NCBI GenBank assembly: GCA_026785925.1
Contig: JAJAZE010000260.1
Span: 1 to 37,090 of the forward strand
Direction of reading: 5' to 3'
DNA from: Pyrinomonadaceae bacterium
GTDB lineage: Bacteria > Acidobacteriota > Blastocatellia > Pyrinomonadales > Pyrinomonadaceae
DNA length: 37,090 nucleotides
The translations under genes were made by a program, and so were the position numbers. A model generated the notes under the pieces. The model made no database searches. It was not told the DNA's origin and worked only from the letters and a program-made list of their open reading frames with translations. Shown piece by piece: positions 21,751 through 29,536 of the stretch. Each line of letters opens with the position of its first letter. Position 1 is the stretch's first letter.

Positions 21751-23240
21751 TAATTTTCTTTGCCTGGTAATTTTAACGTAAATTTTGTTCCTTCGTTTAA
21801 CTTCGATTCAACTGCAATCGTGCCGATGTGATCGTCAACGATTTTCTTGACAATCGCCAAACCCAAACCCGTTCCCGTTTCTTTAGTGGAAAAATACGGC
21901 TCGAAAATTTTGTCCAGATTTTCCGCCGGAATGCCGTCGCCGGTATCGGTGATTTCGATTTTAACCGATTCTTCAGCGGGCGAAATTATGACGTTTAATT
22001 CTCCGCCGTTTTTTTCCATCGCTTGGACGGCGTTGATGAAAAGATTGCTGAAAACCGAGCGCAGAACTTCCGCGTCACCGAAGATGGGCGGGACATTTTC
22101 ACGCTCGATTAAACTGATTTTAATGTTTTGGTCGGCGGCTTGCGGCTCGACGATTCGCATTGAATCTTCGACAACTTTTCGCGCGTCAAGCGGCTGCAGA
22201 TTTAATTTCGTCGGGCGCGAATAACGCAGAAAATCGGTGATTTGATGGTTGATTCGACCGACTTCGGTTTTTAACTGCGCGGTCAGTTTCTCGAAATCCG
22301 CTTGTTTCGCCGCGTCTTCGGGAGCGAATTTCGCCCGCAGATGGTCGAGCGTCAGATTGATGTAATTGAGTGGATTGCGAATCTCGTGCGCGATTGCCGA
22401 GGCTAATCTGCCGACGACCGCCGACTTTTCCGCTTGCTGCAACTGAGTTTCGAGGTCGCGCGATTTTTCCAGTTCGGCGGTCATCAAATTAAACTGCGCG
22501 GCAAGCTGTCCGATCTCGTCGGTGCGCGTCGCGTCCGCCAGACGAAAACTCAAATCGCCTTCGGCAACGCGCCGCGCCGCGCCGGAAAGATTCGCAATCG
22601 GGCGCGTAAATCGCCAGACGAGAAAAAAAGTAATCGCTGTCGAAAACAGCAAAATTAAAAGCGTATAAATCAGCGGCTGCGTCGCTTTTTGAAAGATTTC
22701 GCCTTTGTCGGTTTTCAGCGTCACCAACACATACCAGCGTCCTTCGCTCGTTTGAATCGGAACGGCGTGCATCTCGCCTGCGGCGGCTTCACTTTCGGGC
22801 GTGTTCGCGTTGGGAAATTTCTGCAAATCCGAGCCTAAACGATTGCCTCTGACCAAAGGCGGCAAATTTTTTATTTCGTTCAAGTTGAGATATTTTATTT
22901 TGTCGTTTTCGTCGCTCGTCGGTAGATAATCTTTGTTCAGACTGTCGGTGATCTGCCAATCCTGATTGACGAGGAGGATGTCTTCGATGCGCTGTCTCAT
23001 CTGTTCATCGAAAAACGTCTGACCTTCGCGCCCGATCAAATCCTTCATATACTCGCCGGAGGTAATGCCGTTCGTTCCCAGCACAAAACCCGCCGTCAGA
23101 GCCTGATCCTGTAACTCGCGGAGGCGAATGTTTTCCCGGCGATTGGTCAAATTGACGTAAAGCTGTACGCCGAGCGTAGCGATGAGCAGAAACGCCAAAA
23201 TTATTAACAATCTGCCGCGAAAGGTGTTGAAAAAATTCAT
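21750..23240 (-). CDS. Sensor histidine kinase (HAMP, HisKA, HATPase)
   Basis: The product is 496 residues. A first membrane helix (residues 10-28, LLIILAFLLIATLGVQLYV) and a second (about 195-213) bracket a periplasmic sensor domain, possibly of the Cache type. A HAMP domain follows (RFTRPIANLSGAARRVAEGD), then a coiled linker, HisKA with H285 in IAHEIRNPLNYINL, and an HATPase domain with N-box NLFINAVQAMEK, G1 ITDTGDGIPAENLDKIFEPY and G2 STKETGTGLGLAIVKKIV. It phosphorylates the downstream NtrC-type regulator. The sensed signal is not readable. The start is adjacent to a divergent promoter region shared with the PBP gene. Confidence 0.95.
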   Translation of the reverse strand: MNFFNTFRGRLLIILAFLLIATLGVQLYVNLTNRRENIRLRELQDQALTAGFVLGTNGITSGEYMKDLIGREGQTFFDEQMRQRIEDILLVNQDWQITDSLNKDYLPTSDENDKIKYLNLNEIKNLPPLVRGNRLGSDLQKFPNANTPESEAAAGEMHAVPIQTSEGRWYVLVTLKTDKGEIFQKATQPLIYTLLILLFSTAITFFLVWRFTRPIANLSGAARRVAEGDLSFRLADATRTDEIGQLAAQFNLMTAELEKSRDLETQLQQAEKSAVVGRLASAIAHEIRNPLNYINLTLDHLRAKFAPEDAAKQADFEKLTAQLKTEVGRINHQITDFLRYSRPTKLNLQPLDARKVVEDSMRIVEPQAADQNIKISLIERENVPPIFGDAEVLRSVFSNLFINAVQAMEKNGGELNVIISPAEESVKIEITDTGDGIPAENLDKIFEPYFSTKETGTGLGLAIVKKIVDDHIGTIAVESKLNEGTKFTLKLPGKEN

Positions 23241-23514
23241 TCGATTTCTGTTTTCTTCGACTTTTTGCTTAGCCTTTTTACTTTTAACTTTTTAAATCTT
23301 GCCGTGCGGCAATTCTGAATGTTATATTCTTAAATAGCTTTTGAGGCAAAGTTTTTCACGCTGATTTTTGTCAGCCGGATAAACTCTTCAACTCTCCAAG
23401 AACGTCTGAGCAAAATTTACCGGCATCTCTTCCAATAGAAATTATTTTTTCTTGACCTTTGCCTTTTGCCTTGCAGACGACTCTCCTTAATCAAATACAA
23501 AAAGAGGTAATACG
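23241..23514. promoter_or_regulatory. Divergent intergenic region between kinase and PBP genes
   Basis: This 274-base gap should hold both promoters. It contains T-rich words (CTTTTTACTTTTAACTTTTT at about 23275), a short palindrome TTGCCG-TG-CGGCAA at 23299-23312, and CTTTGCCTTTTGCC at about 23456. The AAGAGGT just before 23515 is a good ribosome binding site. No convincing -35/-10 pair stands out. Confidence 0.5.
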
Positions 23515-25113
23515 ATGTTGTTTTCGTCTTTAAAGTGTGTTCCAAAAATCTTTTTTGCGCTTTCTCTAACTCTCATTGCTCTTTCCGCCGACATCTCCGC
23601 CCAATCGAAAAAGAGTTCCGCCGACCGGAAAAAAAATCAGGCGACTGCTAAAAATCAAACGCCGAAACCTATTTCCAAACCGGATAAAAAACCAGATAAA
23701 AATTCTAAATCAGAAGACAAAACCGCGAAGTTGAAACCGTCCGACTTGAAAAAGCCAGCGGCAGACAAAAAGCGTGACGATGCGCGAAATGCCGAAGAAA
23801 ATAAGCGGCGCATCGCTGAAGCCGTCAAACAGCGCGTCGCGCAGGAAGCGCGTCGGCAGACAATTTTGGCGGAGCAGCGTCGCCGCGCCGAAATCGCCCG
23901 CGAAGCACAGGTCCGGCGCATCGCTTTCGAGCGCGGACTGCGAACCGAAACCGTCGCCAACATCGCAAAAGATAACGTCGAAGGCGAAGATTTGGAAGTG
24001 CGAATCGCCGCCGTCAACGCGCTCGGCAGACACGCCGGAACCGTCGTCGTAATGGAACCGCAAACTGGCAAAATTTTATCAATCGTCAATCAGGATTGGG
24101 CGATTCGTCAAAGTTTCAAACCGTGTTCGACTATCAAGCTCGTGACCGGCGTTGCGGGATTAAACGAACATCGGATTAACGCGGACGGCAGCATTAATTC
24201 CCGAAGATTTCCGATGAATCTCGACGACGCGCTCGCCTTTTCCAACAATTCTTATTTTCAAGCGGTCGGCGCAGGTTTGGGAAATACGAAGATGATTTCC
24301 TACGCGCAGATGCTCGGACTCGGTGCGCCGACCGGCATCAACGCGCCGAATGAAACCGGCGGACGACTGCCTTTCGGCAACAACAATGCCCGCGTTTATT
24401 CGCACGGCGACGATTTTGAAGTGACACCGCTTCAACTCGGCGTTCTGGTTTCGACGATTTCCAACGGCGGGCGCGTGGTTATTCCGCAAATTCCGCGCAC
24501 TAAAATCCAAAGAGCGAATTTTCGCGGCGCGATGCGTTACCAATTAAATTTGCCGCGCAACAGTTTGCAGGGCGTGATTCCGGGAATGATCGGCGCGGCG
24601 CAATACGGCACGGCGCGGCGCGGGGTTGATAGTTCGCTGGCGGTTGCCGGAAAAACCGGTTCGTGCGTCGGACAAGGCAGTTGGGTCGGGCTTTTCGCGT
24701 CGGTCGCCCCGATTGAAAATCCGCAATACGCCGTGATCGTCATCACGCGCGGGCAGTCGGAACGCGGCAAATATGCGGCGGCTATCGCGGGCAAAATTTA
24801 CCAATCGCTGCGCGGTCGGCTGATTCAAAACGGCGGCGCGAACGTCGCTAAAATCCCGCTTGAATTGCGTCCGCAAACGAAGGTCAACGCGAAAACTTCG
24901 GCGCGTCTCGATACGGACGAGGACGAAGATTCAGCCGACAACGATTTGTCCGCCGTAACGCCGAAGCAAACTGCGCCGGGCGAATCTGCGCCGAAGCCGA
25001 ATCCGAAAAAAGGTGAAAGAAACGCGCCGCCGGCACAGCTTTTCCCGACGGTCGTGGTTAAGGTGAAAAAGTCGGATGAACCGACGCGCCCGCGCATCGT
25101 GCCGAATAAATAG
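23515..25113 (+). CDS. Penicillin-binding transpeptidase-domain protein
   Basis: The product is 532 residues. A signal sequence or anchor (IFFALSLTLIALSADISAQS) is followed by a lysine-rich disordered stretch to about residue 85 and an arginine/alanine-rich coiled coil (about 90-145). The transpeptidase domain holds S205-T-I-K208 (catalytic serine), S243-N-N245 and K380-T-G382, the three class-B PBP motifs. The tail is acidic then proline-rich. It lacks the dimerisation and long N-terminal domains of PBP2/PBP3, so it is a short, divergent member, perhaps an L,D- or D,D-transpeptidase variant acting in the periplasm. It precedes a strong terminator and is probably monocistronic. Confidence 0.9.
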   Translation: MLFSSLKCVPKIFFALSLTLIALSADISAQSKKSSADRKKNQATAKNQTPKPISKPDKKPDKNSKSEDKTAKLKPSDLKKPAADKKRDDARNAEENKRRIAEAVKQRVAQEARRQTILAEQRRRAEIAREAQVRRIAFERGLRTETVANIAKDNVEGEDLEVRIAAVNALGRHAGTVVVMEPQTGKILSIVNQDWAIRQSFKPCSTIKLVTGVAGLNEHRINADGSINSRRFPMNLDDALAFSNNSYFQAVGAGLGNTKMISYAQMLGLGAPTGINAPNETGGRLPFGNNNARVYSHGDDFEVTPLQLGVLVSTISNGGRVVIPQIPRTKIQRANFRGAMRYQLNLPRNSLQGVIPGMIGAAQYGTARRGVDSSLAVAGKTGSCVGQGSWVGLFASVAPIENPQYAVIVITRGQSERGKYAAAIAGKIYQSLRGRLIQNGGANVAKIPLELRPQTKVNAKTSARLDTDEDEDSADNDLSAVTPKQTAPGESAPKPNPKKGERNAPPAQLFPTVVVKVKKSDEPTRPRIVPNK

Positions 25114-25120
25114 CCGAGTT

Positions 25121-25208
25121 GCGAGCTAAAATCAGTTAAAATTTTGATAGCAGCGCAAGCGTGAGACTTGCGCTTTTGTTTTTTAACTTTTCACTGATTT
25201 TAGTTCGC
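25121..25208 (+). terminator. Intrinsic terminator nested in a larger inverted repeat
   Basis: The inner stem GCGCAAG (25153-25159) and CTTGCGC (25167-25173) is followed by TTTTGTTTTTT, a classic intrinsic terminator after the PBP gene. An outer pair, GCGAGCTAAAATCAGT (25121-25136) and ACTGATTTTAGTTCGC (25193-25208), encloses it with one mismatch. The outer arms lie beyond what a terminator needs. Confidence 0.85.
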
Positions 25209-25241
25209 CTGTAAATTAACTTTCGCCGCTAATCTATGCGC

Positions 25242-25274
25242 TTGACACAAACTTTAAAGTTGCGTGATTATTAT
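25242..25274 (+). promoter_or_regulatory. Possible sigma-70 promoter with long 5' leader
   Basis: TTGACA at 25242-25247 matches the -35 consensus; the best -10-like hexamer is TATTAT at 25269-25274, giving a spacer (21 bases) longer than optimal. The gene start follows at 25455, leaving an untranslated leader of about 180 bases with no recognised riboswitch. Confidence 0.35.
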
Positions 25275-25454
25275 CTTTCCGTATCTTTTCAGCAGTCGGT
25301 AGAAAAGGTCAAAGCAGGTTGCAAAATTCTGAAAATCTTGCAACTCTTTTTTAGGACGATTCATCAGAGTTTCGCAAAACACGGAATATCTCGAATATAT
25401 TTCAGGTTTGGTGGAAAAAAGTTTTTATTTGAACACGCTTGGAGGAAAAATTTA

Positions 25455-26792
25455 ATGAAGACCATTTTTAGAAATTTAGGGTTAGGAGTTTTGATGGCGG
25501 GCTGCGCCGCCGTTAACGCTTCGGGAACTTTCGCTCAGGACGCGACTCAGGACGTTTGCGCGAACGTCGAAGCCAATCAGGCTCTCTACAAAAAATATAC
25601 GGACAATTACGCCGGAAAAATTGACCAGGTTAAAGTCGCTATCGCGGCGGCGAAAGAGTATATCGGTAAATACGAGGCTTGCGCCGACCCGAAAACCAAC
25701 GCGCCTTTATACGCCGACCAAGTGACTTATTTTAAGGGCGCTCTGCCCGAGCGCGAAGCATTTGTGCTGAAAGCTGAAAAAGGTGCGGGCGACAAAGCCT
25801 TAATCAGCCGCATTGACGTGGCTGCCAAAGCTAAAAATGTTCCCGAAGTTTTTGTGAGCGGAAAAGAGATTCTCAATAGAGAAGCCGATTTTTCCGCTCT
25901 GGCTTTGGATGTCGCCATCACGTTGACGACCGCCGGATTTAATCAGGCGGTTGCCACTCCGCCGGTGGACACATACAATGCCGACACTATCAATTACGCG
26001 AAAAACGCCATTCAGAAAATCGAAGCCGGTAAAACATCTGAAAGCTGGGGAATCTGGAGCTATAACTTGAAAAATGAGAAGTTTCAGGACAAAAAAAATT
26101 ACGCTCTGGGTGCGCTCAATTACATTATCGGCAATATCACCTACCGACAAGCAAAGGACAATGCGGATAAGAGAAAGGAAGCGTTAGGTTATTATTACAA
26201 ATCAACACAGTATAATTCGTTCAGCAAAACCGACCCGACCGTCTACCAAACTATTAGTAAGTGGTATTTGGATGAAGCTCTCAAAATTGACAAAGCGCGG
26301 ACTGCCGCCGTTGTCGCCGCCGGAAATAAGGATACGGAAGAAACACTGGCGATGTTTGCGCTTTCCAAAGGTTATGCCGACCGTTCGATTGATGCTTTAG
26401 CGAGAGCTTATAAATTAGCTAAAGAGGACAAAATTCAAACTAAACCATATACGGACGGTCTTTATACGACGCTGAAAGAACTGTATGCTTTCCGTTATGA
26501 TGGTAAAACCACTGGTATAGATGAATTTGTCGCAACCGTCCAAAGCAAACCGCTGCCTGACCCGTCAACAACCGTAACGCCGGTCAAGGAAGAAGCTCCG
26601 GCGACCACGACGACTTCGGAAACGACTCCGGCGAACACCAAACCGGTCACGCCGGTCACCAAACCGGCGACTACACCGACCAAGCCGGTTAGCACAGTGA
26701 CTCCGACGAAGCCGGAACCCAAACCCGCCGCCGACACGACGGCAGTGACGAAAACGAAAAAACCGGCTCCGAAGAAGAAAGGAACCCGTTAA
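25455..26792 (+). CDS. Exported helical (TPR-like) protein with Thr/Pro/Lys-rich tail
   Basis: ATG 25455 is chosen because GGAGG lies ten bases upstream; the in-frame extension to 25236 lies in the leader. The product is 445 residues. The N-terminus, MKTIFRNLGLGVLMAGCAAV, could be a lipoprotein signal (LMAG-C17) or a normal signal peptide cut after TFA-Q. Residues 30-360 are helical with alternating YKKYTDNYAGKIDQ, EYIGKYEACADP and NADKRKEALGYYYKSTQYNS segments that resemble TPR helices. The last 75 residues are a repeat-rich TKPVTPVTKPATTPTKPV tail ending in KKGTR. Probably an envelope protein; the tail may contact the cell wall. The family is not recognised. Confidence 0.85.
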   Translation: MKTIFRNLGLGVLMAGCAAVNASGTFAQDATQDVCANVEANQALYKKYTDNYAGKIDQVKVAIAAAKEYIGKYEACADPKTNAPLYADQVTYFKGALPEREAFVLKAEKGAGDKALISRIDVAAKAKNVPEVFVSGKEILNREADFSALALDVAITLTTAGFNQAVATPPVDTYNADTINYAKNAIQKIEAGKTSESWGIWSYNLKNEKFQDKKNYALGALNYIIGNITYRQAKDNADKRKEALGYYYKSTQYNSFSKTDPTVYQTISKWYLDEALKIDKARTAAVVAAGNKDTEETLAMFALSKGYADRSIDALARAYKLAKEDKIQTKPYTDGLYTTLKELYAFRYDGKTTGIDEFVATVQSKPLPDPSTTVTPVKEEAPATTTTSETTPANTKPVTPVTKPATTPTKPVSTVTPTKPEPKPAADTTAVTKTKKPAPKKKGTR

Positions 26793-26829
26793 TTTTGACG
26801 ACAAATGGTTTTTCATTAAAATTGAAGGT

Positions 26830-26866
26830 CGGACGCGAGATTTTATGCGTCCGGCTTTCTTTTTTG
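26830..26866 (+). terminator. Intrinsic terminator
   Basis: CGGACGC (26830-26836) pairs with GCGTCCG (26847-26853) around a ten-base loop, and GCTTTCTTTTTT follows. It closes the transcript of the exported helical protein before rnc. Confidence 0.8.
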
Positions 26867-26893
26867 ATTTAATACTTCTAAAATGAGCGTTCT

Positions 26894-27625
26894 ATGGCAA
26901 TCAATCTTGCTAATCTCGAACGGCGGCTCGGATACACATTTCAAAATCCGGCATTGCTCGAACGCGCGGTCACGCATCGTTCGTGGGCTTTTGAACAAAT
27001 GCCGTTCGGCGAAGACGCGGAAGTGCGCCGCCTGCAAAACGAATCGCTGGAGTTTGTCGGCGATTCGGTGCTTGGCTTGGCGGTTGCCGAACAGCTTTAC
27101 ACTCGCCATCCCGAATCTTCCGAAGGCGATTTGACGCTGATGAAACATCATCTCGTCAGCACCGGAACGCTGGCGAAAATAGCCTCCGAACTGAATCTCG
27201 GCAAATATATTCGCGTCGGGCGCGGCGAGGAAAAAACCGGCGGCAGGCGCAAACAGGCGATGCTTGCCGACACTTTAGAAGCGGTGATCGGTGCCATTTT
27301 TTTCGACACCGGCTATATTTCGGCGCGGGCTTTTGTCAATCGAATCTACGCCGGAGAATTTCGAGACGCGACACCGAAAACTTCGATTGATTTCAAAACT
27401 CTTTTGCAGGAAACACTACAGGCGGAAAAGCGTTCCGCGCCGAGCTACAACGTCGTAAAAATAGACGGTCCGCCGCACGAGCGGGAGTTTTTTGTCGAAG
27501 CCGTCTGGGAAACCGGCAAAGTCAGCGGCAAAGGAACTTCGATCAAAGCCGCCGAAATGATGGCGGCAAACCTCGCGCTCAAGGAATTAAACAAAAGGCG
27601 CGGACAGAACGTAAAAGACCTTTAG
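26894..27625 (+). CDS. rnc: Ribonuclease III
   Basis: It cuts double-stranded RNA and is involved in rRNA processing. The product is 243 residues. The catalytic signature NESLEFVGDSVLGLAVAEQL corresponds to the usual NERLEFLGDAVL. The second acidic site is in ADTLEAVIGAIFFDTGY. The C-terminal dsRNA-binding domain (about 165-240) contains DFKTLLQETLQAEKRSAPSY, HEREFFVEAVW and GKGTSIKAAEMMAANLALKE. A different-frame ATG at 26884 can be ignored. It is likely co-transcribed with lepB, 23 bases downstream, an association seen in many bacteria. Confidence 0.97.
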   Translation: MAINLANLERRLGYTFQNPALLERAVTHRSWAFEQMPFGEDAEVRRLQNESLEFVGDSVLGLAVAEQLYTRHPESSEGDLTLMKHHLVSTGTLAKIASELNLGKYIRVGRGEEKTGGRRKQAMLADTLEAVIGAIFFDTGYISARAFVNRIYAGEFRDATPKTSIDFKTLLQETLQAEKRSAPSYNVVKIDGPPHEREFFVEAVWETGKVSGKGTSIKAAEMMAANLALKELNKRRGQNVKDL

Positions 27626-27648
27626 AATTTGAATGTGACGAGATATTT

Positions 27649-28476
27649 ATGAGCAATAACGAACAGGAAATGAAAAATGCGGAGACGAAAAAGCCGCTCG
27701 GTCCGCCGAAATCCACCGCCCGCGAATATTTTGAATCGTTCGTCGTCACTTTGGTGATGGCGATTTTCGGAATGACGTTTGTGCTGCAAGCCGTCACCGT
27801 GCCGACCGGTTCGATGCAGAACACAATTTTAATCGGCGATTATCTGCTGGTCAACAAATTCATCTTCGCGCCCGGCGGCAAACCGATTCCATTTCTGCCT
27901 CAGCGCGAAATCGAGCGCGGCGACATCATCGTTTTTAAATATCCGGGAAACAAAGTTGACCCGCGTGAAGACATCGCGCTCGGAGTCAAAGCCTATCGAG
28001 AAAATTACGTCAAACGAGTAATCGGTCTGCCGGGCGAAACAATCGAATTTCGCGGCAATCAGGTTTTCATTAACGGCGAACTGCTGCCGGAACACGTCAA
28101 CATCACCTTAGACGAAAGAACGGAAAGCGAAATGCCTTTAAAGGATACCGCGCCGCTCCAGCCCGACGAAAAATACAGCGTTTATTATTCGGAAAGAAGC
28201 ACCGAAACAGTCCGCCGAGGTCAGGATGTCGGACGCGGATTCAACTTCGGCGTGAAGGGAAAACCGATGAAAATTCCCGACGATATGTATTTTGCGATGG
28301 GCGATAACCGGGACAACAGCGGCGACAGTCGGGTTTGGGGCTTTGTCCATCGTGATTTGGTCATCGGACGCGCGATGTTCGTCTATTGGTCGTGTGATCG
28401 CGGCGCGTCGGGCGGCAGTATGTTCGGCTGTATCACGAATCCGCGCCTCGACCGCATTGGGAAAATGATCAAATAA
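27649..28476 (+). CDS. lepB: Signal peptidase I
   Basis: It removes signal peptides from exported proteins at the outer face of the inner membrane. The product is 275 residues. A transmembrane helix (about 30-48) is followed by catalytic S55 in VPTGSMQNT and K122 in YVKRVIGLPGE. The box MGDNRDNSGDSRVWGFV is diagnostic. A family insert (about 160-205) precedes that box. It lies 23 bases after rnc. Confidence 0.97.
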   Translation: MSNNEQEMKNAETKKPLGPPKSTAREYFESFVVTLVMAIFGMTFVLQAVTVPTGSMQNTILIGDYLLVNKFIFAPGGKPIPFLPQREIERGDIIVFKYPGNKVDPREDIALGVKAYRENYVKRVIGLPGETIEFRGNQVFINGELLPEHVNITLDERTESEMPLKDTAPLQPDEKYSVYYSERSTETVRRGQDVGRGFNFGVKGKPMKIPDDMYFAMGDNRDNSGDSRVWGFVHRDLVIGRAMFVYWSCDRGASGGSMFGCITNPRLDRIGKMIK

Positions 28477-28488
28477 AAATTAATTACG

Positions 28489-28551
28489 AATGACGAATTT
28501 CAAATTACGAATGCCGTTTCCGATAAAATTCGTAATTTGAAATTCGTCATT
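28489..28551. repeat. Perfect 24-base inverted repeat, heptamer-type words
   Basis: Arms 28489-28512 and 28528-28551 are perfectly complementary with a 15-base loop. The left side falls into a 7-base register starting 28482 (AATTACG, AATGACG, AATTTCA, AATTACG). It fills the gap between lepB and psuG and leaves no room for a normal ribosome binding site in front of psuG. Confidence 0.93.
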
Positions 28552-28556
28552 AAAAA

Positions 28557-29450
28557 ATGGAACTGAAATTTGCCGAAGAAGTTACTGCCGCTCTCAAAAA
28601 TAAGCAGCCCATTGTCGCGCTCGAATCAACCGTCATCGCGCACGGTTTGCCGTCTCCGCAGAATCTCGAAACCGCTATTAAATTAGAAAAAATCGTCCGC
28701 GCCAACGGCACGACTCCCGCGACGATTGCCGTTTTCGACGGTGAATTTTGCGTCGGCTTGAACGAAAATCAAATCGAAAGACTTGCCGCCGATAAAAACA
28801 TCCGCAAAATCTCGCGCCGCGATTTGCCGATTGCCGTCGCCAAACGATTAAACTGCGCGACGACGGTTGCGACGACGGCTTTTATCGCGCACCGCGCCGG
28901 AATCAAAGTCTTCGCCACCGGCGGCATCGGCGGTGTGCATCGCGGATTCGCGGCGGATGTCTCGGCGGATTTACCGGAACTCGCAATCACGCCGATCACA
29001 ATCGTTTGTTCGGGAGCGAAAATAATTCTCGATTTGCCCGCCACCCGCGAATGGCTGGAAACCAACGGCGTGTGCGTTCTCGGCTGGCAGTGCGACGAAC
29101 TTCCCGCATTTTACTCACGAACGAGTGGATTGGCGGTTGATGAAAAAGTTGAAACGGTTGAAGAAGTCGCCGCTGTCGTCAAAGCGCGTGATACATTAAA
29201 TTTGCCGGGCGCGATTCTTTTAACCGTTCCGGTTCCCGCCGAATTTGAAATCGAAGCCGAAGAATTAGAAAAAATCATCGCCGAAGCATTAAAACTCGCT
29301 GCTGAAAACAATATCAGCGGCAAAGAAACTACGCCGTTTCTGCTTTCTCAAATGTCTTCAATGAGCGCAGGCAAAACGCTCGCGGCGAACATCGCGCTGC
29401 TCGAAAACAACGCAAAAATCGCCGCGCAGGTGGCGGCGGCAATTTTCTAA
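28557..29450 (+). CDS. psuG: Pseudouridine-5'-phosphate glycosidase
   Basis: It cleaves pseudouridine 5'-phosphate to uracil and ribose 5-phosphate (family knowledge). The product is 297 residues. Conserved blocks are IVALESTVIAHGLPSPQNLE, GTTPATIAVFDGEFCVGLNE, VFATGGIGGVHRG and the C-terminal GKETTPFLLSQMSS. ATG 28557 follows the 28489-28551 palindrome with only an A-rich spacer, so translation initiation may depend on that structure. No pseudouridine kinase (psuK) is beside it in the window. Confidence 0.95.
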   Translation: MELKFAEEVTAALKNKQPIVALESTVIAHGLPSPQNLETAIKLEKIVRANGTTPATIAVFDGEFCVGLNENQIERLAADKNIRKISRRDLPIAVAKRLNCATTVATTAFIAHRAGIKVFATGGIGGVHRGFAADVSADLPELAITPITIVCSGAKIILDLPATREWLETNGVCVLGWQCDELPAFYSRTSGLAVDEKVETVEEVAAVVKARDTLNLPGAILLTVPVPAEFEIEAEELEKIIAEALKLAAENNISGKETTPFLLSQMSSMSAGKTLAANIALLENNAKIAAQVAAAIF

Positions 29451-29461
29451 ATGCAGAAAAA

Positions 29462-29531
29462 TTAACCGTCCGCTCCGCAAGACATTGAAGACATAGATCT
29501 TTATTCTATGTCTCGCGGAGCGGACGGTTAA
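29462..29531. repeat. 70-base cruciform between convergent genes
   Basis: Outer arms TTAACCGTCCGCTCCGC (29462-29478) and its exact complement (29515-29531) enclose an inner hairpin, AGACATAGA ... TCTATGTCT, with a seven-base loop. It sits between psuG and the convergent E1 gene. It could act as a bidirectional terminator, although no T run follows on either side; a palindromic repeat element is equally likely. Confidence 0.85.
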
Positions 29532-29536
29532 AAGTT

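Noticed and set aside
25236-25454. N-terminal extension of the exported helical protein by 73 residues
   Set aside because: A GGAGG site and a signal peptide mark ATG 25455; the extension covers a promoter-like TTGACA.
25121-25454. Riboswitch in the long leader before 25455
   Set aside because: Apart from the terminator belonging to the upstream gene, I see no known aptamer pattern or second terminator near the start codon.
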